Assembly (NCBI RefSeq): GCF_020529025.1
Contig: NZ_JACNMM010000008.1
Span: 124,001 to 188,000 of the forward strand
Length of the DNA: 64,000 nucleotides
Direction of reading: 5' to 3'
Origin: Oceaniglobus trochenteri
GTDB lineage: Bacteria; Pseudomonadota; Alphaproteobacteria; Rhodobacterales; Rhodobacteraceae
Below are positions 16,725-24,806 of the stretch, in pieces. Below the pieces are notes generated by a model. The model was not told where the DNA came from. It did not search any database and saw only the letters and a program-made list of their open reading frames with translations. The translations under genes were made by a program, and so were the position numbers. Every line of letters begins with the position of its first letter. The first letter of the stretch is position 1.

Positions 16725-17703
16725 GTGCCGCCTTTCTTGAAATACGTTCCGCCACAGGGAAGGCGACAAGCCCCAGCGCGATGGCGAACCACAGGGTCGT
16801 CAGCCGGATGATTGCCGTTGCAGGCACCGAAACGGCCAGCGGCACGCCTTCAAGGCTGAGCAGGGCGATCATCGCCGCTTCGGCCCCGCCCAATCCGCCG
16901 GGCGCCCCGGTCAGCCCGCCGGCCAGCGTGGCGAAGATGAATATGGCGATGGCTTTGGCCAGGCCGATGTCATGGCCCAGCCAGACCAGCAGCAGGTGAA
17001 ACGACAGCCCCTCGGCCAGCCAACCGACAAGGCCCAGCATCGTGGCTGCGCCGATGATTGTCGGGTTCGAGAACCGCGCCAGCGCCCGCGCGGCCCGGCG
17101 CAGCCGCACCATCAACCGCGCGAAACGCCCGGTCAGCCGATGAAGCCCCGTTGCGATACCCGACAGTAGCGCGGGCCGCGTCGCCACGAAAGCGCCGGTC
17201 AGCGCCAGAAGCGTCACCGGAAGCCCGCCCGCGATTCCGGTCGCCGAAAGCGACAGGGCAATGGCCAACAGAATGCCCATCGCCGCCAGGTCCGACGCCC
17301 GGTCGATCAGGGCAAGGGGGGCGGTGCGTTCAAAGCTCCAGCCGGTTTCGCGGTAAAGCCAGCGCATCCGCACCAGCTCCCCCACCCGGCCGGGGGTAAC
17401 CGACATGGCAAAGCCGCCGATGAAATGCAGGATGTTGCGGTGAATGCTGGTGCGCAGCCCCAGGCGGCGGGCGAAGACATGCCAGCGCAGGGCACGGAAC
17501 AGGTAATTCAGCAGGCTCAGCCCCAGAAGCGCGCCGATCTGCCAGGCTTCGATGCGCGCAATCTGGGCCGAAATCTCGCTCCAGCCGGTGCCGCCGGCCA
17601 ATCCGGCCAGCCCGACCAGCAGCAAGACCACCAGCGCCGCCAGGATCAGGCGGTCGCGTGTGGGGCGGGCGCGGGGCGCGGGACTTGTGCTGCTCATGGT
17701 CAT
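16705..17703 (-). CDS. polytopic membrane protein, AglD/MprF-type flippase domain
   Basis: This ~332-residue integral membrane protein has about eight hydrophobic segments and belongs to the lysylphosphatidylglycerol-synthase transmembrane (UPF0104/AglD/YbhN) family. Family-type motifs are NYLFRALRWHVFARR, FIGGFAMSVTPGRVGELVR and TGAPGGLGGAEAAMIALLSL. ATG starts at 17703 and 17697 are both possible, and a TTG at 17721 is less likely. Members flip or transfer lipids. In an operon with DprE1/DprE2-like genes it is a candidate for moving the lipid-linked pentose across the membrane, which is inference. Its 3' end overlaps the oxidase start by 20 bp. Confidence 0.78.
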   Translation of the reverse strand: MTMSSTSPAPRARPTRDRLILAALVVLLLVGLAGLAGGTGWSEISAQIARIEAWQIGALLGLSLLNYLFRALRWHVFARRLGLRTSIHRNILHFIGGFAMSVTPGRVGELVRMRWLYRETGWSFERTAPLALIDRASDLAAMGILLAIALSLSATGIAGGLPVTLLALTGAFVATRPALLSGIATGLHRLTGRFARLMVRLRRAARALARFSNPTIIGAATMLGLVGWLAEGLSFHLLLVWLGHDIGLAKAIAIFIFATLAGGLTGAPGGLGGAEAAMIALLSLEGVPLAVSVPATAIIRLTTLWFAIALGLVAFPVAERISRKAAHALEDH

Positions 17704-17785
17704 TGCCCGCCCGATTAGCAACGGAATGGGGCAATTCTATGGTTTTGTTTCCGAAACGCGAGGCAATCTTTGGCCGATCCCGGGG

Positions 17786-18076
17786 TCAGCCGGTGAAAAC
17801 ATCGGCCCATTCGGGATGCCGCCGGGCCTGGGCCGTGACGTACGAGCAGCGCGAGGTGATCTTCACGCCCTCGGCCTGGGCATCGCTGACCAGGCGGGCC
17901 ACCAGTTTCGCGGCAATCCCCTGACCGCGAAAGGCATGGGGAACGCCGGTGTGGTCGGCGATGATGTGGTCAGGCGCCACGATGGAATAGGTCAGCTCGG
18001 CCTCGGCGCCGTCCTGTTCCAGAACATAGCGCCCGCGCGTCGTGCCCGTTTCGCGGCGGATCTCGGGGTCAGACAA
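17786..18076 (-). CDS. small GNAT-family N-acetyltransferase
   Basis: I take the TTG at 18076 (product beginning [10 protein letters not shown] after the initiator), which overlaps the scoB stop by 8 bp; an ATG at 18106 would add ten residues. The ~96-residue protein matches the short single-domain GNAT type (YidJ/NATD1-like). The acetyl-CoA loop is [13 protein letters not shown], and the C-terminal motif is [18 protein letters not shown]. Substrates of this family are mostly unknown. The overlap suggests co-translation with the CoA-transferase genes. Confidence 0.75.
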   Translation of the reverse strand: MSDPEIRRETGTTRGRYVLEQDGAEAELTYSIVAPDHIIADHTGVPHAFRGQGIAAKLVARLVSDAQAEGVKITSRCSYVTAQARRHPEWADVFTG

Positions 18077-18692
18077 TGGTGGCCTCCGTCGCGGCGCGCA
18101 GTTCATCCTCGCTCACCCCTTCGGCGCATTCGACGATCTTCAGGCCGCCTTCGACCACGTCCAGCACGCCCAGGTTGGTGATGATCCGGTCAACGACGCC
18201 GGTGCCCGTCAGCGGCAGGGTGCATTCCTTCAGCAGCTTTGAATCGCCATGCTTGTTGGTGTGGTCCATCACCACGATGACGCGGCCGACACCGGCCACA
18301 AGATCCATCGCGCCGCCCATCCCCTTGACCAGCTTGCCGGGAATCATCCAGTTGGCCAGATCGCCGTTTTCGGCCACTTCCATCGCACCCAGGATCGCCG
18401 CCGCGATCTTGCCGCCGCGGATCATGCCGAAGCTGGTGGCGCTGTCGAAATAGGCGGTGCGGTCAAGTTCGGTGATCGTCTGCTTGCCGGCGTTGATCAG
18501 GTCGGGGTCTTCCTCGCCCTCATAGGGGAAGGGGCCCATGCCCAGCATGCCGTTTTCCGATTGCAGGGTGATGTCCTTGTCGCCGACATAGTTGGCCACC
18601 AGGGTCGGGATGCCGATGCCCAGGTTGACATACCAGCCGTCTTCAAGCTCTTGCGCGGCCCGTGCCGCCATCTGATCGCGATCCCAGGGCAT
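18069..18692 (-). CDS. scoB: 3-oxoacid CoA-transferase subunit B
   Basis: The protein has about 207 residues. ATGs at 18695 and 18692 are adjacent; the second has better spacing to the GGAGGA ribosome site and overlaps the scoA stop by one base. It is the catalytic beta subunit of a succinyl-CoA:acetoacetate-type CoA-transferase. The active-site Glu lies in [11 protein letters not shown], and [10 protein letters not shown] and GGAMDLVAG are family segments. With subunit A it would activate acetoacetate or another 3-oxoacid using a CoA donor, in ketone-body or PHB use. The length is normal. Confidence 0.9.
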   Translation of the reverse strand: MPWDRDQMAARAAQELEDGWYVNLGIGIPTLVANYVGDKDITLQSENGMLGMGPFPYEGEEDPDLINAGKQTITELDRTAYFDSATSFGMIRGGKIAAAILGAMEVAENGDLANWMIPGKLVKGMGGAMDLVAGVGRVIVVMDHTNKHGDSKLLKECTLPLTGTGVVDRIITNLGVLDVVEGGLKIVECAEGVSEDELRAATEATIV

Positions 18693-19396
18693 CATGCGTC
18701 CTCCCGCTTGCGTGTCGTTACCTTTTCGATCCGCTTCTCGTGCTGCCCTTGAATGATCCGGTGCACGTAGATGCCGGGCAGGTGGATGTGATCGGGGTCG
18801 AGGCTTCCGCGCGGTACGATCTCTTCGACCTCGACGATGCAGACCTTGCCGCACATGGCGGCCGGCGGGTTGAAATTGCGGGCCGTCTTGCGGAACACCA
18901 GGTTGCCGGTGTCGTCGGCCTTCCAGGCCTTGACGATGCTGATGTCGGCGACGATTCCGCGTTCCATGATATAGGTCTCGCCGTCGAAATCCTTGTGTTC
19001 CTTGCCCTCGGCGATCACAGTGCCAACCCCGGTCTTGGTGTAGAAGCCCGGAATGCCACAGCCCCCGGCGCGCATCCGTTCGGCCAGGGTGCCCTGCGGG
19101 TTGAACTCCAGCTCAAGCTCGCCGCTCAGGTACTGGCGCATGAATTCGGCGTTTTCACCGACGTAAGAGCTGATCATCTTCTTGACCTGCCGGGTCTGCA
19201 ACAGGATGCCGATGCCGAACTCATCGACCCCGGCATTGTTCGAGGCAAAGGTAAGATCCTTCGTGCCGGCCTTCCTGATCGCCTCAAGCAGAAGTTCGGG
19301 GATGCCGCAGAGGCCGAAACCACCCGCCGCGATGAACATTCCGTCGAAGAGAAGGCCATCCAGGGCCTCCTGCGCCGAGCCGTAAACCTTTTTCAT
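18692..19396 (-). CDS. scoA: 3-oxoacid CoA-transferase subunit A
   Basis: The ATG at 19396 ([19 protein letters not shown]) follows the ribosome site AAGGAGCG and gives 234 residues. It is the alpha subunit of the CoA-transferase, with the glycine-rich [18 protein letters not shown] near residues 23-40 and the typical [15 protein letters not shown]. Read-through upstream into 19633 is low-complexity antisense of the topA tail and is not coding. scoA-scoB-GNAT form one unit downstream of topA; a 70-bp gap separates it from topA. Confidence 0.92.
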   Translation of the reverse strand: MKKVYGSAQEALDGLLFDGMFIAAGGFGLCGIPELLLEAIRKAGTKDLTFASNNAGVDEFGIGILLQTRQVKKMISSYVGENAEFMRQYLSGELELEFNPQGTLAERMRAGGCGIPGFYTKTGVGTVIAEGKEHKDFDGETYIMERGIVADISIVKAWKADDTGNLVFRKTARNFNPPAAMCGKVCIVEVEEIVPRGSLDPDHIHLPGIYVHRIIQGQHEKRIEKVTTRKREDA

Positions 19397-19466
19397 CCCA
19401 CGCTCCTTGCCGGTGTCACTGCCCTTGTTCTGGGCCGCGACACCGGTGAAGTCAATCAAGCTGGGC

Positions 19467-22247
19467 CTAGCCCTCAGACTTGGGGGCGGCCTTTTTCGCG
19501 GCCGGCTTTTTTGCCGCGGTCTTCTTCGCGGGCGCCTTCTTGGCGGCGGGTTTCTTGGCCGCGGTGGTCTTCGCGGCGGCCTTTTTCGGCGCGGCCTTGC
19601 GGCGCGTGCCCTTCTTGGCGGCTTTTTCGGCAATCAGTTCAAGCGCCTGTTCCACCGTGACCTTTTCGACATCGCTGTCCTTGGGCAGGGTCGCGTTCAC
19701 CTTGTCCCACTTCACGTAGGGGCCATACTTGCCCTCCATGATGTCGATGGCGCCGCCCTCTTCGGGGTGTTCGCCCAGGCTGCGCAGGGTCTTGGCCGCA
19801 CCCCGGGGCGCCCCGCGTGATGCCACCTTCTCGGCCAGCAATTGCACCGCGCGGTTCATGCCCACGGTGAACACCTCGTCGATGCTTTCGAGGTTGGCAT
19901 TGGTGCCGCCCCGCTCGCTCGTGCTGGCGGCGTGTTTCAGGTAGGGGCCATAGCGCCCGATATTGGCCCAGACCATGACGCCGTCCTCGGGGTGTTCACC
20001 GATGGGGCGGGGCAGGGACAAGAGCTTCAGCGCCTGGGGCAGGTCCACCTCTTCGGGCGGCCATTCCTTGGGCACCGACTGACGCGGCGGCTTCTTGTTG
20101 TCCTCGGTCACCTCGCCGCGCTGGACATAGGGGCCGAAACGGCCCTTGAAGACATAGATCTTGTCGCCTGCGTCCTCGCCCAGAAGCTTGCCCTCGGGGG
20201 GGATGCCGCCCAGATCGTCGCCGTCTTCGCTGGGGGGGCCGAAGGGCCGGGTAAAGCGGCATTCGGGGTAGTTGGAACAGCCGATGAAGGCACCGCCCGA
20301 CCGTGCGGTGCGCATGGAAAGCCGCCCGGCGCCGCAATGCGGGCACAGGCGCGGATCGCTGCCGTCTTCCTTGGGCGGGAAAAGATGCGGCTCCAGCACC
20401 TCGTTGATCTTGTCCAGAACCTCGCCGATGCGCAGATCGGCGGTTTCGGCGATGGCGGCGGAAAAATCGCGCCAGAAGCGGCCCAGCACTTCCTTGTAGT
20501 CACGTTCGCCCGCCGACACGTCGTCAAGCTGCGCTTCCAGGTCGGCGGTGAAATCGTATTCGACGTAGCGGTGGAAATAGTTCGACAGGAAGGCCGTGAC
20601 CAGGCGCCCCTTGTCCTCGGGGAACAGGCGGTTGCCGTCCTTGCGCACATATTCGCGATCCTGGATCGTGGTGACGATGCTGGCATAGGTCGAGGGGCGC
20701 CCGATGCCCAGTTCCTCCATCCGCTTCACCAGCGTCGCCTCGGTATAGCGGGGGGGCGGTTGGGTGTGGTGTTGCAGGGCAAGGGCGGCCTGGTTGGCCG
20801 AGAGGATGGCATGGCCGTTCGACTGCGCCTTGCCGCTGTCCTTGCTGTCGTCGATCACGTCATCATCCTTGCCCGAAGCCTTCTGGAATTCAGGCAGGAA
20901 GGAGGTTTTGGCAAAGGCGGCCGGTTCGCCCTGCATGATCTGGGGCAGGATGCGGTCGTCGTCACCCTCGGCGATGTCGTCGCGCCCTTCGACATAGACC
21001 TTGAGGAAGCCTTCGAAGGCGATCCGCTGACCGGTGGCGCGGAAGCCGACCTGCTTGTCCTCGCTGAGGATTTCCACTGTCGTGCGTTCCAGGCGTGCCG
21101 CCGACATCTGGCTGGCCAGGGTGCGTTTCCAGATCAGATCGTACAGCTTGCGCTGGTCGTTGTCGGTGATCTTCAGCGCGGCGGCATCCATGGCCATGTC
21201 GGTGGGGCGGATGCATTCGTGCGCTTCCTGGGCGTTCTTCGCCTTGTTCTTGTAGATGCGCGGGCTGTCGGGAACATAGGCCTTGCCATAGCGATCGGTG
21301 ATCGCGGCGCGCGCGGCGCTGACCGCTTCGGGCGCCATGTCGATGCCGTCGGTCCGCATGTAGGTGATGTGCCCGGCCTCGTAGAGGCGCTGTGCGGTGC
21401 TCATCGTGGCGCGGGCGCCCATGCCGAACTTGCGGCTGGCTTCCTGTTGCAGGGTCGATGTCATGAAGGGCGGGGCGGGGTTGCGGGTGCCTGGCTTGGC
21501 CTCGACCGAATCGATGGTGAACTTGCGCGAACTGACGGCCTGCACCGCCATTTCGGCGGCGGTTTCGGTCTCAAGCGAAAAGCGTTCGACCTTGTTGCCG
21601 CCCAGAAGCGTCAGCCGGGCTTCGAAATCCTGGCCGCGGGGCGTGGTGAAGGCGGCCTTCACGCTCCAGTATTCGCGGGGGCGGAATGCCTCGATCTCCA
21701 TTTCCCGCTCGACGATCAGGCGCAGGCAGACCGATTGCACCCGCCCGGCCGATTTCGCACCGGGCAGCTTGCGCCAGAGCACCGGCGAAAGGTTGAACCC
21801 GACGAGGTAATCCAGCGCGCGCCGGGCAAGGTAGGCCTCGACCAGGGGGCCGTCGACCTGTCGGGGGTTCTTCATCGCCTCGGTGACGGCGGCCTTGGTG
21901 ATGGCGTTGAACACCACGCGGCTGACCGGCGTGTCCTTCTTGATCGACTTGCGCTTGCGCAGCGTCTCTTCAAGGTGCCAGCTGATCGCCTCACCCTCGC
22001 GGTCGGGGTCGGTGGCCAGGATCAGGACATTGTCCTGGGCCAGGGCATCGGCGATGGCCTTGACGTGCTTGCGACTGTCGCTTGCCACCTCCCAGGACAT
22101 TTCGAAATCGTTGTCGGTATCGACCGAACCGTCCTTGGGCGGCAGGTCGCGGACATGACCGTATGAGGCCAGAACCGTGAAATCGGGGCCGAGATACTTG
22201 TTGATTGTCTTGGCCTTGGCTGGCGATTCGACGACGACGACTGGCAT
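19467..22247 (-). CDS. topA: DNA topoisomerase I
   Basis: This 926-residue type IA topoisomerase relaxes negative supercoils. The Toprim domain begins with VVVESPAKAKTINKYLG (Glu7) and has ATDPDREGE (Asp80, Asp82). The active-site Tyr296 is in ITYMRTDGID. A C4 zinc ribbon (CPHCG...CSNYPEC) lies near residue 640, and additional topoisomerase C-terminal repeats follow (GRFGPYVQRG, GRYGPYLKHA, GKYGPYVKWD). The tail from about 870 is an Ala/Lys-rich basic region, typical of alphaproteobacterial and actinobacterial TopA and thought to aid DNA binding. It is downstream of dprA, a common pairing. Confidence 0.97.
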   Translation of the reverse strand: MPVVVVESPAKAKTINKYLGPDFTVLASYGHVRDLPPKDGSVDTDNDFEMSWEVASDSRKHVKAIADALAQDNVLILATDPDREGEAISWHLEETLRKRKSIKKDTPVSRVVFNAITKAAVTEAMKNPRQVDGPLVEAYLARRALDYLVGFNLSPVLWRKLPGAKSAGRVQSVCLRLIVEREMEIEAFRPREYWSVKAAFTTPRGQDFEARLTLLGGNKVERFSLETETAAEMAVQAVSSRKFTIDSVEAKPGTRNPAPPFMTSTLQQEASRKFGMGARATMSTAQRLYEAGHITYMRTDGIDMAPEAVSAARAAITDRYGKAYVPDSPRIYKNKAKNAQEAHECIRPTDMAMDAAALKITDNDQRKLYDLIWKRTLASQMSAARLERTTVEILSEDKQVGFRATGQRIAFEGFLKVYVEGRDDIAEGDDDRILPQIMQGEPAAFAKTSFLPEFQKASGKDDDVIDDSKDSGKAQSNGHAILSANQAALALQHHTQPPPRYTEATLVKRMEELGIGRPSTYASIVTTIQDREYVRKDGNRLFPEDKGRLVTAFLSNYFHRYVEYDFTADLEAQLDDVSAGERDYKEVLGRFWRDFSAAIAETADLRIGEVLDKINEVLEPHLFPPKEDGSDPRLCPHCGAGRLSMRTARSGGAFIGCSNYPECRFTRPFGPPSEDGDDLGGIPPEGKLLGEDAGDKIYVFKGRFGPYVQRGEVTEDNKKPPRQSVPKEWPPEEVDLPQALKLLSLPRPIGEHPEDGVMVWANIGRYGPYLKHAASTSERGGTNANLESIDEVFTVGMNRAVQLLAEKVASRGAPRGAAKTLRSLGEHPEEGGAIDIMEGKYGPYVKWDKVNATLPKDSDVEKVTVEQALELIAEKAAKKGTRRKAAPKKAAAKTTAAKKPAAKKAPAKKTAAKKPAAKKAAPKSEG

Positions 22248-22369
22248 GAATTTCCTTCCGACTCGGGGCTTTCCCGCACCGCCGCTAGATGTGGGGTTGA
22301 AGCCCGGGTTGTCAATCGGGCCTGTCGGAAGGCTGGATCGGGCCGGAAATCGCCGTGCCCTGACGTCAG

Positions 22370-23527
22370 CTATAGCTTGGTGAGAAGGCCGCCGGGCTGC
22401 CGGGCGATGCGCCCGTCCAGTTCCAGGCTCACCAGTTGCGGGGCCACTTCGCCGGGCGAAAGTGCCAGATCGCGGATCAGCTGATCCTCTGCAAGGGGGC
22501 TTGGCCCCAGCCGATCGAGGATCAACTGGTGCAGCGCGTTGGCCTCGCGCAGGGTGCTGGCCGGCTTTTTCGGCTTGGGCGTGGTGGTGGCAAGGCGGGG
22601 CTTGGCGGGCGTGGCATCGCGCACGTCGGGCGGCACAGGTTCGCTGCCCAGGGCCGCCAGCACGTCGTCGGCACCGCGCACCAGGGTGGCACCGTCGCGG
22701 ATCAGCATGTTGCAGCCCGAGGCCCGCGCATCGAAGGGATGCCCCGGAACGGCCATCACCTCGCGCCCCTGGTCAAGGGCATCGCGTGCGGTGATCAGGC
22801 TGCCCGACCGCGCCGCCGCCTCGACCACGACAACGCCGCGCACGGTGCCCGAGACGATGCGGTTGCGCCTCGGGAAGTGGCGGGCCTGGGGTTGCAGGCC
22901 CATGGGTTGTTCCGAAAGGCGCAAGCCGCGCTCGCCGATCTCTTGCGCGAGAACGGCATTTTCGGCCGGGTAGATCACATCGACCCCGCCCGCCATCACG
23001 GCGACGGTGCCATGGGGCAGGGCGGCCAGATGGGCCGCGGTGTCGATCCCGCGGGCCAGGCCCGAGACGATGACATTGCCCGCCTGGCCCAGTTCGTCGG
23101 CCATGCGCCGCGCCATGCGGGTGCCAAGAGACGAGGCATTGCGCGCGCCCACCATCGCGATGCCCGGCCGTTCCAGCAGCGAAAGATCGCCAATGGCCCA
23201 GAGCAGCGGCGGCGGATCGGTCAGATCATAGAGAGCCTTGGGGTATTCGGGGCTGCCGAATGCGATCAGGCTGGCCCCGGCAAGGCGACCGGCCTTCAGT
23301 TCGGCCTGTACAACGCCCATCGGGCAGACCTTGTAATCGGAAACGCCTGCGGCGGCGGCGACGCCCGGCAGCGCGTCAAGCGCGGCCTCGGCCGAGCCAT
23401 GTTCGTGCATCATGCGGAAGAATGTCGCCACGCCAACCCGGCGTGAGCGCAAGAGACGAAGCCAACCTGACCGAGCTTCCTCGGAGTGGGGTGGGGTGAG
23501 GGGGGTGAGGGAAGGGAATAAATCCAA
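22370..23527 (-). CDS. dprA: DprA/Smf DNA-processing protein
   Basis: The 385-residue product reads from a TTG start at 23527. An N-terminal helical SAM-like region precedes the Rossmann-like DprA core with YPKALYDLTDPPPLLWAIGD, AMVGARNASSLGTRMAR, VSGLARGIDTAAHLAAL, and the late motif SGTVRGVVVVEAAARSGSLITARDALDQGREV. A C-terminal winged-helix domain follows. DprA protects incoming single-stranded DNA and loads RecA during transformation. It is the last recognisable host gene before the prophage region, and its 5' end lies ~210 bp from the candidate prophage terminus. Confidence 0.93.
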   Translation of the reverse strand: MDLFPSLTPLTPPHSEEARSGWLRLLRSRRVGVATFFRMMHEHGSAEAALDALPGVAAAAGVSDYKVCPMGVVQAELKAGRLAGASLIAFGSPEYPKALYDLTDPPPLLWAIGDLSLLERPGIAMVGARNASSLGTRMARRMADELGQAGNVIVSGLARGIDTAAHLAALPHGTVAVMAGGVDVIYPAENAVLAQEIGERGLRLSEQPMGLQPQARHFPRRNRIVSGTVRGVVVVEAAARSGSLITARDALDQGREVMAVPGHPFDARASGCNMLIRDGATLVRGADDVLAALGSEPVPPDVRDATPAKPRLATTTPKPKKPASTLREANALHQLILDRLGPSPLAEDQLIRDLALSPGEVAPQLVSLELDGRIARQPGGLLTKL

Positions 23528-23923
23528 CGGTCAACCTGCCTTCGTCTACTTGCCCGACAACCATGCGGCGGGATTGGTTAAGAGATGGTGAAGGATTTAT
23601 CGAAGCGGCTGCCCTTCGTTCAAGCCTTTGAAATTGCCCGGCAAGATTTCGGGCCGCCTTACCTCGCGACGCGAATCGCCGGCCCTTTCCAGGGGCCGTG
23701 CGGCGCAGGTACCACTGTTTTCACCACAAGCGATTCTCCTTGTGTAGCGCGACATCAGCTTCTGGACGGAATGACATCACCTTCTGGACGAATATCCTGA
23801 ACTGGAGCGTCAGGAATTGGGTGGCGGGCGTGGTTCCTGACGATCAGCCGACGGCGCGGCCAACCGCCCATTTCATTGCTCGATGGCGCTGCTTGTGTCA
23901 GGATTCTTTAAAGGAGTACGCAC
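23528..23923. other. gene-free junction between dprA and the DUF5131 gene
   Basis: This 396-bp gap probably contains the chromosome-prophage junction. Positions 23528-23740 look like the dprA upstream region, with no convincing gene or tRNA. From 23741 a repeat pair that may be the phage end begins. The last ~20 bp hold a strong ribosome site (AAAGGAG) for the DUF5131 gene. Short open frames here have no recognisable product. Confidence 0.5.
23741..23790. repeat. candidate Mu-type prophage right end with two 18-bp sites
   Basis: TGTGTAGCGC is followed by GACATCAGCTTCTGGACG (23751-23768) and GACATCACCTTCTGGACG (23773-23790), identical except for one base and spaced exactly 22 bp. In phage Mu the right end also starts with TG, about 10 bp precede the first transposase site, and R1 and R2 lie 22 bp apart (recalled from memory). 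The position just beyond dprA fits the outer end of this prophage. An IS21-family terminus has a similar layout and is the main alternative. Confidence 0.5.
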
Positions 23924-24766
23924 ATGGGCCAGAATTCAAAGATCGAATGGACAACTCACACGTTCAATCCCTGGTGGGGCTGCACCAAGGTTTCCGAAGC
24001 TTGCAAGCATTGCTACGCCGAAGCTTGGGCAAAAAGGGTTGGGCAAAATGTCTGGGGTCCGAAGCCTGAAAGACGGTTGCTTAGCGACAACCACTGGCGC
24101 CAGCCGTTCAAATGGAACCGCGATGCACAAGGTGCAGCGGAACGGCCAAGGGTCTTTTGTGCCTCGATGGCTGACGTGTTCGAGGACCGCGACGAACTCA
24201 TCCCACACCGCGAGCGGCTGTTCAGGTTGATAGAGGAGACGGCCAATCTGGACTGGCTGCTTCTGACGAAACGCCCGCAGAATGTCCTGCGGCTGTCGCG
24301 CTGGGGGGACGAATGGCCGGACAACGTCTGGCTTGGGACGACCGTCGAGTTGCAATCCAGAGCGGACGAACTACTGCCGTTTCTGGCAGAAACACCCGCG
24401 AAGGTTCGCTTTATATCGGCAGAGCCGCTTCTCGGAGCACTGCAGATCGACCGATGGCTCGATTCGACAATTGATTGGGTCATTACAGGCGGCGAAAGTG
24501 GCCCACATGCGCGGCCTGCTTCACCGCTCTGGTTCCATGGTTTGCTTGCGCAGTGTATGCGAAACGAAGTCGCGTTCCATTTCAAGCAGTGGGGTGACTG
24601 GGCGCCAGGCGATGGGATCAACCTGCCAGCTGCACAGAAGGTGTCTCGTAGGACCGCCGACGATGGTACCGAAATGGTAAGGGTCGGTAAGAAAATTGCC
24701 GGGCGAACGCTTGGCGGCCAAGAATGGGATCAGCTCCCGGCTGCACGGCTTGTCTGCCAAGGATGA
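23924..24766 (+). CDS. DUF5131 (phage Gp37/Gp68) family three-Cys-motif protein
   Basis: The 280-residue protein begins MGQNSKIEWTTHTFNPWWGC. It carries Cys20, Cys27 and Cys30 (CX6CX2C), followed by YAEAWAKR, in the family pattern seen in Gp37/Gp68 proteins. Later conserved-looking stretches are CASMADVFEDRDELIPHRERL, LLTKRPQN, WLGTTVE, RFISAEPLLG and WVITGGESGPHARP. The Cys cluster plus a barrel-like series of beta strands suggests a radical-SAM-like iron-sulfur enzyme, but no reaction is established to my knowledge. It has a strong ribosome site. Lower GC than both neighbours suggests transfer. The partner gene tcmP follows after 40 bp on the same strand. Confidence 0.85.
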   Translation: MGQNSKIEWTTHTFNPWWGCTKVSEACKHCYAEAWAKRVGQNVWGPKPERRLLSDNHWRQPFKWNRDAQGAAERPRVFCASMADVFEDRDELIPHRERLFRLIEETANLDWLLLTKRPQNVLRLSRWGDEWPDNVWLGTTVELQSRADELLPFLAETPAKVRFISAEPLLGALQIDRWLDSTIDWVITGGESGPHARPASPLWFHGLLAQCMRNEVAFHFKQWGDWAPGDGINLPAAQKVSRRTADDGTEMVRVGKKIAGRTLGGQEWDQLPAARLVCQG

Positions 24767-24806
24767 AACTGCCCTACTGGGTCTGATCTTTGGATAGGAT
24801 GCGGGT

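Noticed and set aside
19842-22166. 774-codon open frame on the plus strand opposite topA
   Set aside because: It is antisense to the clearly coding topA; its product is His/Gly/Asp-rich with no domain, a usual by-product of high-GC third-position bias.
23528-23740. tRNA gene or attachment site next to dprA
   Set aside because: No cloverleaf or anticodon arm could be folded by eye, and Mu-like phages do not need a tRNA site.
23741-23790. Remnant of an IS21-family element
   Set aside because: Not excluded, but no istA/istB remnant is nearby and a Mu-type end is expected here, so it is kept only as the alternative.
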